Below, piece after piece: positions 1 through 11,300 of a stretch of 64,000 bases of DNA (positions within the stretch are counted from its first letter, which is position 1; every line of letters begins with the position of its first letter). The notes below the pieces were generated by a model. The model was not told the DNA's origin. It worked only from the letters and a program-made list of their open reading frames with translations, and made no database searches. The position numbers and the translations under genes were made by a program. This DNA comes from Neoceratodus forsteri (lineage: Eukaryota > Chordata > Ceratodontiformes > Ceratodontidae): assembly GCA_016271365.2 (NCBI GenBank), contig CM057453.1, positions 501,679,001 to 501,743,000 of the forward strand, in the 5' to 3' direction.

Positions 1-1320
1 TCCCTGGGTTGGAGTGCGTGATAGGCGTGCCTGTGCTGCCTATGTTCCCTGGGTTGGAGTGCGCTGATGAGTGATGCCTGTGCTGCCTATGCTACATGGG
101 ATGCAGTCGCTCTGATGAGGGCGATGCCTGTACTGCCTATGCTCCTGGGATGGAGTGCGTGATGGGCGATACCTGCACTGCCTATGCTCACAGGATGGAG
201 TGTGCGATGAGGCAATGCCTGTGCTACCTCGTTCCCTGGGATGAGTGCCCGATGAGGCGTGCCTGTGCTGCCCTCGTTCCTGGGATGGAGTGTGCCGATG
301 AGGCGTGCCTGTCTGCCTCGTTCCCTGGGAAGAGTGTGGCTGGGTGGCGATGCCTGTGCACCTTCGTTCCTGGGAAGAATTGTGCCGATGAGGCGTGCTG
401 TACCTTTCGTTCCTGGGAAGGAGTGTGCCGGTGAGCGTGCCTGTGCCTACGTTCCCTGGATAGAGTGTGCCGATGAGAGATGCCTGTGCTGCCTACGTTC
501 CTGGGATGGAGTGTGCCGATGAGGAGATGCCTGTGCTGCCCTCGATTCCCTGGGATGGAGTGTGCCGATGAGGAGATACGCACTAACCCTCGTTCCTGGG
601 ATGAGTGTGCCGATGAGGAGATGCCTGTGCTGCCTACGCTTCCCTGGGATGGAGTGCCCGATGAGGAGATGCCTGTGCTGCCTCGTTCCCTGGGATGGAG
701 TGCGATGAGAGATGCCTGTGCCCTCGTTCCCTGGGATGGAGTGTGACCGATGAGAGAAGGCCTGTGCTGCCTACGTTCCTGGGATGAGTGTGCGATGAGG
801 AGATGCCTGTGCTGCTCTACGTTCCTGGGATAGGTGTGCCCGATGAGGAGATGCCTGTACTGCCCTCGTTCCCTGGGATGAGTGTGCTCATCCGGCGTGC
901 CTGTGCCCTCGTTCCTGGGATGGAGTGTGCCGATGAGGAGATGCCTGTGCTGCCTCGTTCCTGGGATGGAGTGTGCTCATCCGGCGATACCTGTGCTACC
1001 ACGTTCCTGGGATGGAGTGTGCCCGATGAGGAGATGCCAGTGCTGCCTCGTTCCTGGGATGAGTGTGCTCATCCGCGATGTCTGTGCCCTTCGTTCCCTG
1101 GGATGGAGTGTGCTCATCGGCGATGCCTGTGCTGCCCTCGTTCCCTGGGATGGAGTGTGCTCATCCGGCGTGCCTGTGCTGCCCCTCGTTCCCTGGATGA
1201 GTGTGCTCATCCGGCGTGCCTGTGCTGCCCTCGTTCCCTGGGATGGAGTGTGCTCATCGAGCGTGCTGTGCCTTTCGTTCCTGGGATGAGTGTGCTCATC
1301 AGGCGTGCCTGCCCTGGGAT
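1..1320. repeat. degenerate left part of the minisatellite
   Basis: The same 48-bp unit is recognisable here, but units often carry 1-4 base gains or losses and no long run keeps one frame. Unit endings alternate between GATGAGGAG-like, CATCCGGCG-like and truncated forms. Either this is an older, less homogenised flank, or it is a badly assembled stretch of a long array. Confidence 0.85.
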
Positions 1321-3480
1321 GGAGTGTGCGATGAGGAGATGCCTGTGCTGCCTACGTTCCCTGGGATGGAGTGTGCCGATGAGGAGATGCCTGTGCTGCC
1401 TACGTTCCCTGGGATGGAGTGTGCCGATGAGGAGATGCCTGTGCTGCCTACGTTCCCTGGGATGGAGTGTGCCGATGAGGAGATGCCTGTGCTGCCTACG
1501 TTCCCTGGGATGGAGTGTGCCGATGAGGAGATGCCTGTGCTGCCTACGTTCCCTGGGATGGAGTGTGCCGATGAGGAGATGCCTGTGCTGCCTACGTTCC
1601 CTGGGATGGAGTGTGCTGATGAGGAGATGCCTGTGCTGCCTACGTTCCCTGGGATGGAGTGTGCTCATCCGGCGATGCCTGTGCTGCCTACGTTCCCTGG
1701 GATGGAGTGTGCTCATCAGGAGATGCCTGTGCTGCCTACGTTCCCTGGGATGGAGTGTGCTCATCCGGCGATGCCTGTGCTGCCTACGTTCCCTGGGATG
1801 GAGTGTGCTCATCCGGCGATGCCTGTGCTGCCTACGTTCCCTGGGATGGAGTGTGCTCATCAGGCGATGCCTCTCTGCCCTCGTTCCCTGGGATGGGTGT
1901 GCTCATCAGGCGATGCCTTCTGCCTCGTTCCTGGGATGGAGTGTGCTCATCAGGCGATGCCTCTGCTCCCTCGTTCCCTGGGATGAGTGTGCTCATCAGG
2001 CGATGCCTCTGCTCCCTCGTTCCCTGGGATGGAGTGTGCTCATCAGGCGATGCCTCTGCTGCCTCGTTCCTGGGATGGAGTGTGCTCATCAGGCGATGCC
2101 TCTCTGCCTCGTTCCCTGGGATGGAGTGTGCTCATCAGGCGATGCCTCTGCCTCCGTTCCCTGGGATGGAGTGTGCTCATCAGGCGATGCCTCTGCTGCC
2201 TCGTTCCCTGGGATGGAGTGTGCTCATCAGGCGATGCCTCTGCCTCTCGTTCCTGGGATGGAGTGTGCTCATCAGGCGATGCCTCTGCTGCCTACGTTCC
2301 CTGGGATGGAGTGTGCTGATGAGGAGATGCCTCTGCTGCCTACGTTCCCTGGGATGGAGTGTGCTGATGAGGAGATGCCTCTGCTGCCTACGTTCCCTGG
2401 GATGGAGTGTGCTGATGAGGAGATGCCTCTGCTGCCTACGTTCCCTGGGATGGAGTGTGCATCAGGAGATGCCTCTGCTGCCTCGTTCCTGGGATGGAGT
2501 GTGCTAATCAGGAGATGCCTCTGCTGCCTCGCTCCTGGGATGGAGTGTGCTAATCAGGAGATGCCTCTGCTGCCTCGCTCCCTGGGATGGAGTGTGCTAA
2601 TCAGGAGATGCCTCTGCTGCCTACGCTCCCTGGGATGAGTGTGCTAATCAGGAGATGCCTCTGCTGCCTCGCTCCCTGGGATGGAGTGTGCTAATCAGGA
2701 GATGCCTCTGCTGCCACTCCTGGGATGGAGTGTGCTAATCAGGAGATGCCTCTGCTGCCTACGCTCCCTGGGATGGAGTGTGCTAATCAGGAGATGCCTC
2801 TGCTGCCTAGCTTCCCTGGGACGGAGTGTGCTAATCAGGAGATGCCTCTGCTGCCTAGCTTCCCTGGGACGGAGTGTGCTAATCAGGAGATGCCTCTGCT
2901 GCCTAGCTTCCCTGGGACGGAGTGTGCTAATCAGGAGATGCCTCTGCTGCCTAGCTTCCCTGGGACGGAGTGTGCTAGGAGGAGATGCCTCTGCTGCCTA
3001 GCTTCCCTGGGACGGAGTGTGCTAAGGAGGAGATGCCTCTGCTGCCTAGCTTCCCTGGGACGGAGTGTGCTAAGGAGGAGATGCCTCTGCTGCCTAGCTT
3101 CCCTGGGACGGAGTGTGCTAAGGAGGAGATGCCTCTGCTGCCTATCTTCCCTGGGACGGACTGTGCTAAGGAGGAGATGCCTCTGCTGCCTATCTTCCTG
3201 GGACGGACTGTGCTAGGAGGAGATGCCTCTGCTGCCTATCTTCCCTGGGACGGACTGTGCTAAGGAGGAGATGCCTCTGCTGCCTATCTTCCCTGGGACG
3301 GAGTGTGCTAAGGAGGAGATGACTCTGCTGCCTATCTTCCCTGGGACGGAGTGTGCTAAGGAGGAGATGACTCTGCTGCCTATCTTCCCTGGGACGGAGT
3401 GTGCTAAGGAGGAGATGACTCTGCTGCCTATCTTCCCTGGGACGGAGTGTGCTAAGGAGGAGATGCCTGTGCTGCCTATC
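1320..3480. repeat. minisatellite higher-order block I
   Basis: Variants follow a fixed order, named by unit residues 12-16: CADEE, then CAHPA/CAHQA, CADEE again, CANQE with Met at residue 10, CANQE with Thr at residue 10, and finally CAKEE. The last CAKEE units change MPLLP to MTLLP. The next block restarts with CADEE at about 3,490. Confidence 0.8.
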
Positions 3481-5380
3481 TTCCCTGGGACGGAGTGTGC
3501 CGATGAGGAGATGCCTGTGCTGCCTACGTTCCCTGGGATGGAGTGTGCTCATCAGGCGATGCCTCTGCTGCCTACGTTCCCTGGGATGGAGTGTGCTCAT
3601 CCGGCGATGCCTCTGCTGCCTACGTTCCCTGGGATGGAGTGTGCTCATCAGGCGATGCCTCTGCTTCCTACGTTCCCTGGGATGGAGTGTGCTCATCAGG
3701 CGATGCCTCTGCTGCCTCGTTCCTGGGATGAGTGTGCTCATCAGGCGATGCCTCTGCTGCCTACGTTCCCTGGGATGGAGTGTGCTCATCAGGCGATGCC
3801 TCTGCTGCCTACGTTCCCTGGGATGGAGTGTGCTCATCAGGCGATGCCTCTGCTGCCTACGTTCCCTGGGATGGAGTGTGCTCATCAGGCGATGCCTCTG
3901 CTGCCTACGTTCCCTGGGATGGAGTGTGCTCATCAGGCGATGCCTCTGCTGCCTACGTTCCCTGGGATGGAGTGTGCTCATCAGGCGATGCCTCTGCTGC
4001 CTACGTTCCCTGGGATGGAGTGTGCTCATCAGGCGATGCCTCTGCTGCCTCGTTCCCTGGGATGGAGTGTGCTCATCAGGCGATGCCTCTGCTGCCTCGT
4101 TCCCTGGGATGGAGTGTGCTCATCAGCGATGCCTCTGCTGCCTACGTTCCCTGGGATGGAGTGTGCTCATCAGGCGATGCCTCTGCTGCCTACGTTCCCT
4201 GGGATGGAGTGTGCTGATGAGGAGATGCCTCTGCTGCCTACGTTCCCTGGGATGGAGTGTGCTGATCAGGAGATGCCTCTGCTGCCTACGTTCCCTGGGA
4301 TGGAGTGTGCTAATCAGGAGATGCCTCTGCTGCCTACGTTCCTGGGATGGAGTGTGCTAATCAGGAGATGCCTCTGCTGCCTACGCTCCCTGGGATGGAG
4401 TGTGCTAATCAGGAGATGCCTCTGCTGCCTACGCTCCCTGGGATGGAGTGTGCTAATCAGGAGATGCCTCTGCTGCCTACGCTCCCTGGGATGGAGTGTG
4501 CTAATCAGGAGATGCCTCTGCTGCCTACGCTCCCTGGGATGGAGTGTGCTAATCAGGAGATGCCTCTGCTGCCTACGCTCCCTGGGATGGAGTGTGCTAA
4601 TCAGGAGATGCCTCTGCTGCCTACGCTCCCTGGGATGGAGTGTGCTAATCAGGAGATGCCTCTGCTGCCAACGCTCCCTGGGATGGAGTGTGCTAATCAG
4701 GAGATGCCTCTGCTGCCTACGCTCCCTGGGATGGAGTGTGCTAATCAGGAGATGCCTCTGCTGCCTAGCTTCCCTGGGACGGAGTGTGCTAATCAGGAGA
4801 TGCCTCTGCTGCCTAGCTTCCCTGGGACGGAGTGTGCTAATCAGGAGATGCCTCTGCTGCCTAGCTTCCCTGGGACGGAGTGTGCTAATCAGGAGATGCC
4901 TCTGCTGCCTAGCTTCCCTGGGACCGAGTGTGCTAAGGAGGAATGCCTCTGCTGCTAGCTTCCCTGGGGCGGAGTGTGCTAAGGAGGAGATGCCTCTGCT
5001 GCCTAGCTTCCCTGGGACGGAGTGTGCTAAGGAGGAGATGACTCTGCCTATCTTCCCTGGGACAGGTGTGCTAAGGAGGAGATGCCTCTGCTGCCTATCT
5101 TCCTGGGACGGACTGTGCTAAGGAGATGCCTCTGCTGCCTATCTTCCCTGGGACGGAGTGTGCTAAGGAGAGACTCTGCTGCCTATCTTCCCTGGGACAG
5201 GTGTGCTAAGGAGAGATGACTCTCTGCCTATCTTCCCTGGGACAGTGTGCTAAGGAGAGATGACTCTGCTGCCTATCTTCCCTGGGACGAGGTGTGCTAA
5301 GGAGGAGATGACTCTGCTGCCTATCTTCCCTGGGCAGGAGTGGGAGGAGATGCCTGCTGCCTATCTTCCCTGGGACGGTG
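3480..5380. repeat. minisatellite higher-order block II
   Basis: This block repeats the variant order of the preceding one: CADEE (about 3,497), a long run of CAHQA units, CADEE (about 4,213), CANQE with Met at residue 10, CANQE with Thr at residue 10, then CAKEE. The CAKEE end, from about 4,930, is rich in one-base deletions. Confidence 0.8.
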
Positions 5381-8340
5381 TGCTGATGAGGAGATGTCTC
5401 TGCTGCCTATCTTCCCTGGGACGGAGTGTGCTCATGAGATGCTGCTGCCTCGTTCCCTGGGATGGAGTGTGCTCATCAGGCGATGCCTCTGCTGCCTACG
5501 TTCCCTGGGATGGAGTGTGCTCATCAGGCGATGCCTCTGCTGCCTACGTTCCCTGGGATGGAGTGTGCTCATCAGGCGATGCCTCTGCTGCCTACGTTCC
5601 CTGGGATGGAGTGTGCTCATCAGGCGGTGCCTCTGCTGCCCTCGTTCCCTGGGATGGAGTTGCTCATCAGGCGATGCCTCTGCCCTACGTTCCTGGGATG
5701 GAGTGTGCTCATCAGGCGATGCCTCTGCTGCCTACGTTCCCTGGGATGGAGTGTGCTCATCCGGCGATGCCTCTGCTGCCTACGTTCCCTGGGATGGAGT
5801 GTGCTCATCAGGCGATGCCTCTGCTGCCTACGTTCCCTGGGATGGAGTGTGCTCATCAGGCGATGCCTCTGCTGCCTACGTTCCCTGGGATGGAGTGTGC
5901 TCATCAGGCGATGCCTCTGCTGCCTCGTTCCTGGGATGGAGTGTGCTCATCAGGCGATGCCTCTGCTGCCTCGTTCCCTGGGATGGAGTGTGCTCATCAG
6001 GAGATGCCTCTGCTGCCTCACGTTCCCTGGGATGGAGTGTGCTAATCAGGAGATGCCTCTGCCCTCGTTCCCTGGGATGGAGTGTGCTAATCAGGAGATG
6101 CCTCTGCTGCTACGCTCCCTGGGATGGAGTGTGCTAATCAGGAGATGCCTCTGCTGCCTCGTCCCTGGGATGGAGTGTGCTAATCAGGAGATGCCTCTGC
6201 TGCCTCGTTCCCTGGGATGGAGTGTGCTAATCAGGAGATGCCTCTGCTGCCTACGTTCCCTGGGATGGAGTGTGCTAATCAGGAGATGCCTCTGCCTCGT
6301 CCCTGGGATGGAGTGTGCTAATCAGGAGATGCCTCTGCTGCCTCGTCCCTGGGATGGGTGTGCTAATCAGGAGATGCCTCTGCTGCCTCTCCCTGGGATG
6401 GAGTGTGCTAATCAGGAGATGCCTCTGCTGCCTAGCTTCCCTGGGATGGATGTGCTAATCAGGAGATGCCTCTGCTGCCTAGCTTCCCTGGGCGGAGTGT
6501 GCTAATCAGGAGATGCCTCTGCTGCCTCGCTCCCTGGGAGGAGTGTGCTAATCAGGAGATGCTCTGCTGCCTAGCTTCCCTGGGAGCAGTGTGCTAATCA
6601 GGAGATGCCTCTGCTGCCTAGCTTCCCTGGGACGGAGTGTGCTAATCAGGAGATGCCTCTGCTGCCTAGCTTCCCTGGGACGGAGTGTGCTAATCAGGAG
6701 ATGCTCTGCTGCCTATCTTCCCTGGGACGGAGTGTGCTAATCAGGAGATGCCTCTGCTGCCTATCTTCCCTGGGACGGAGTGTGCTAAGGAGGAGATGAC
6801 TCTGCTGCCTATCTTCCCTGGGACAGGTGTGCTAAGGAGGAGATGACTCTGCTGCCTATCTTCCCTGGAAGAGTGTGCTAAGGAGGAGATGACTCTGCTG
6901 CCTATCTTCCCTGGGACAGGTGTGCTAAGGAGGAGATGACTCTGCCTATCTTCCCTGGGACGGAGTGTGCTAAGGAGGAGATGACTCTGCTGCCTATCTT
7001 CCCTGGGACAGGTGTGCTAAGGAGGAGATGACTCTGCTGCCTATCTTCCCTGGGACAGGTGTGCTAAGGAGGAGATGACTCTGCTGCCTATCTTCCCTGG
7101 GACAGTGTGCTAAGGAGGAGATGACTCTGCTGCCTATCTTCCCTGGGACAGGTGTGCTAAGGAGGAGATGACTCTGCTGCCTATCTTCCCTGGGACGAGG
7201 TGTGCTAAGGAGGAGATGACTCTGCTGCCCTATCTTCCCTGGGACAGGTGTGCTAAGGAGGAGATGACTCTGCTGCCTATCTTCCCTGGGACGGAGTGTG
7301 CTAAGGAGGAGATGACTCTGCTGCCTATCTTCCCTGGGACGGAGTGTGCTAAGGAGGAGATGACTCTGCTGCCTATCTTCCCTGGGACGGAGTGTGCTAA
7401 GGAGGAGATGACTCTGCTGCCTATCTTCCCTGGGACAGGTGTGCTAAGGAGGAGATGACTCTGCTGCCTATCTTCCCTGGGACAGGTGTGCTAAGGAGGA
7501 GATGACTCTGCTGCCTATCTTCCCTGGGGCAGGTGTGCTAAGGAGGAGATGACTCTGCCTATCTTCCCTGGGACGAGTGTGCTAAGGAGGAGATGACTCT
7601 GCTGCCTATCTTCCCTGGGACGGAGTGTGCTAAGGAGGAGATGACTCTGCTGCCTATCTTCCCTGGGGCGAGTGTGCTAGGAGAGATGACTCTGCTGCCT
7701 ATCTTCCCTGGGATGAGTGTGCTAAGGAGGAGATGACTCTGCTGCCTATCTTCCCTGGGACGGAGTGTGCTAAGGAGGAGATGACTCTGCTGCCTATCTT
7801 CCCTGGGACGGAGTGTGCTAAGGAGGAGATGACTCTGCTGCCTATCTTCCCTGGGACGGAGTGTGCTAAGGAGGAGATGACTCTGCTGCCTATCTTCCCT
7901 GGGACGGAGTGTGCTAAGGAGGAGATGACTCTGCTGCCTATCTTCCCTGGGACGGAGTGTGCTAAGGAGGAGATGACTCTGCTGCCTATCTTCCCTGGGA
8001 CGGAGTGTGCTAAGGAGGAGATGACTCTGCTGCCTATCTTCCCTGGGACGGAGTGTGCTAAGGAGAGATGACTCTGCTGCCTATCTTCCCTGGGACAGGT
8101 GTGCTAAGGAGGAGATGACTCTGCTGCCTATCTTCCCTGGGACGGAGTGTGCTAAGGAGGAGATGACTCTGCTGCCTATCTTCCCTGGGACGGAGTGTGC
8201 TAAGGAGGAGATGACTCTGCTGCCTATGTTCCCTGGGACGGACTGTCCTAAGGAGGAGATGACTCTGCTGCCTATGTTCCCTGGGACGGACTGTCCTAAG
8301 GAGGAGATGACTCTGCTGCCTATGTTCCCTGGGACGGACT
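5380..8340. repeat. minisatellite higher-order block III with expanded Lys-type units
   Basis: The order is CADEE (about 5,385), CAHQA, CANQE with Met at residue 10, then CANQE with Thr at residue 10. It ends in a much enlarged run of CAKEE/MTLLP units from about 6,785 to 8,220. That homogeneous run points to recent local expansion of one variant. Confidence 0.75.
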
Positions 8341-11300
8341 GTGCTAATGAGGAGATGACTCTGCTGCCTATGTTCCCTGGGATGGACTGTGCTAATGAGG
8401 AGATGACTCTGCTGCCTATGTTCCCTGGGATGGACTGTGCTAATGAGGTGATGACTCTGCTGCCTATGTTCCCTGGGATGGACTGTGCTAATGAGGTGAT
8501 GCCTCTGCTGCCTATCTTCCTGGGATGGACTGTGCTAATGAGGTGATGCCTCTGCTGCCTATCTTCCCTGGGATGGACTGTGCTAATCAGGAGGATGCCT
8601 CTGCTGCCTATCTTCCCTGGGATGGACTGTGCTAATCAGGAGATGCCTCTGCCGCTATCTTCCCTGGGATGGACTGTGCTAATCAGGAGATGCCTCTGCT
8701 GCCTATCTTCCTGGGATGGACTGTGCTAATGCAGGAGATGCCTCTGCTGCCTATCTCCCTGGGATGGACTGTGCTAATCAGGAGATGCCTCTGCTGCCTA
8801 TCTTCCTGGGATGGACTGTGCTAATCAGGAGATGCCTCTGCTGCCTATCTTCCTGGGATGGACTGTGCTAATCAGGAGATGCCTCTGCCCTATCTTCCCT
8901 GGGATGGACTGTGCTAATCAGGAGATGCCTCTGCTGCCTATCTTCCTGGGATGGACTGTGCTAATCAGGAGATGCCTCTGCTGCCTATCTTCCCTGGGAT
9001 GGACTGTGCTAATCAGGAGATGCCTCTGCTGCCTATCTTCCCTGGGATGGACTGTGCTAATCAGGAGATGCCTCTGCTGCCTATCTTCCCTGGGATGGAC
9101 TGTGCTAATCAGGAGATGCCTCTGCTGCCTATCTTCCCTGGGATGGACTGTGCTAATCGGAGATGCCTCTGCTGCCTATCTTCCTGGGATGGAGTGTGCT
9201 AATCAGGAGATGCCTCTGCTGCCTATCTTCCCTGGGATGGAGTGTGCTAATCAGGAGATGCCTCTGCTGCCTATCTTCCCTGGGATGGAGTGTGCTAATC
9301 AGGAGATGCCTCTGCTGCCTATCTTCCCTGGGATGGAGTGTGCTAATCAGGAGATGCCTCTGCTGCCTATCTTCCCTGGGACGGAGTGTGCTAATCAGGA
9401 GATGCCTCTGCGGCCTATCTTCCCTGGGACGGACTGTGCTAAGGAGGAGATGCCTCTGCTGCCTATCTTCCTGGGACGGACTGTGCTAATGAGGAGATGC
9501 CTCTGCTGCCTATCTTCCCTGGGACGGACTGTGCTAAGGAGGAGATGCCTCTGCTGCCTATCTTCCCTGGGACGGACTGTGCTAAGGAGGAGATGCCTCT
9601 GCTGCCTATCTTCCCTGGGACGGACTGTGCTAAGGAGGAGATGCCTCTGCTGCCTATCTTCCCTGGGACGGACTGTGCTAAGGAGGAGATGCCTCTGCTG
9701 CCTATCTTCCCTGGGACGGACTGTGCTAAGGAGGAGATGCCTCTGCTGCCTATCTTCCCTGGGACGGACTGTGCTAATGAGGAGATGCCTCTGCTGCCTA
9801 TCTTCCCTGGGACGGACTGTGCTAATGAGGTGATGCCTCTGCTGCCTAAGTTCCCTGGGATGGACTGTGCTAATGAGGTGATGCCTCTGCTGCCTATGTT
9901 CCCTGGGACGGACTGTGCTAATGAGGAGATGCCTCTGCTGCCTATGTTCCCTGGGATGGACTGTGCTAATGAGGTGATGCCTCTGCTGCCTATGTTCCCT
10001 GGGATGGACTGTGCTAATGAGGAGATGCCTCTGCTGCCTATGTTCCCTGGGATGGACTGTGCTAATGGTGATGCCTCTGCTGCCTATGTTCCCTGGGATG
10101 GACTGTGCTAATGAGGTGATGCCTCTGCTGCCTATGTTCCCTGGGATGGACTGTGCTAATGAGGTGATGCCTCTGCTGCCTATGTTCCCTGGGATGGACT
10201 GTGCTAATGAGGTGATGCCTCTGCTGCCTAAGTTCCCTGGGATGGACTGTGCTAATCAGGAGATGCCTCTGCTGCCTATCTTCCCTGGGATGGACTGTGC
10301 TAATCAGGAGATGCCTCTGCTGCCTATCTTCCCTGGGATGGACTGTGCTAATGAGGTGATGCCTCTGCTGCCTATCTTCCCTGGGATGGACTGTGCTAAT
10401 GAGGTGATGCCTCAGCTGCCTATCTTCCCTGGGATGGACTGTGCTAATCAGGAGATGCCTCTGCTGCCTATCTTCCCTGGGATGGACTGTGCTAATCAGG
10501 AGATGCCTCTGCTGCCTATCTTCCTGGGATGGACTGTGCTAATCAGGAGATGCCTCTGCTGCCTATCTTCCCTGGGATGGACTGTGCTAATCGGGAGATG
10601 CCTCTGCTGCCTATCTTCCTGGGATGGACTGTGCTAATCAGGAGATGCCTCTGCTGCCTATCTTCCCTGGGATGGACTGTGCTAATCAGGAGATGCCTCT
10701 GCTGCCTATCTTCCCTGGGATGGACTGTGCTAATCAGGAGATGCCTCTGCTGCCTATCTTCCCTGGGATGGACTGTGCTAATCAGGAGATGCCTCTGCTG
10801 CCTATCTTCCCTGGGATGGACTGTGCTAATCAGGAGATGCCTCTGCTGCCTATCTTCCCTGGGATGGACTGTGCTAATCAGGAGATGCCTCTGCTGCCTA
10901 TCTTCCCTGGGATGGACTGTGCTAATCAGGAGATGCCTCTGCTGCCTATCTTCCCTGGGACGGACTGTGCTAATCAGGAGATGCCTCTGCTGCCTATCTT
11001 CCCTGGGATGGACTGTGCTAATCAGGAGATGCCTCTGCTGCCTATCTTCCCTGGGATGGACTGTGCTAATCAGGAGATGCCTCTGCTGCCTATCTTCCCT
11101 GGGATGGACTGTGCTAATCAGGAGATGCCTCTGCTGCCTATCTTCCCTGGGATGGACTGTGCTAATCAGGAGATGCCTCTGCTGCCTATCTTCCCTGGGA
11201 CGGACTGTGCTAATCAGGAGATGCCTCTGCTGCCTATCTTCCCTGGGACGGACTGTGCTAATCAGGAGATGCCTCTGCTGCCTATCTTCCCTGGGACGGA

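Noticed and set aside
3190..4029. Minus-strand ORF of 279 codons with Arg/His/Gln-rich repeats
   Set aside because: It is the antisense shadow of the same 48-bp unit and ends where the unit variant changes.
788..5121. Very long ORFs (up to 632 codons) in the left minisatellite as protein genes
   Set aside because: A 48-bp unit without stops produces long open frames automatically. These ORFs switch between unrelated frames within the same repeat, and the unit differences show no protein-level constraint.
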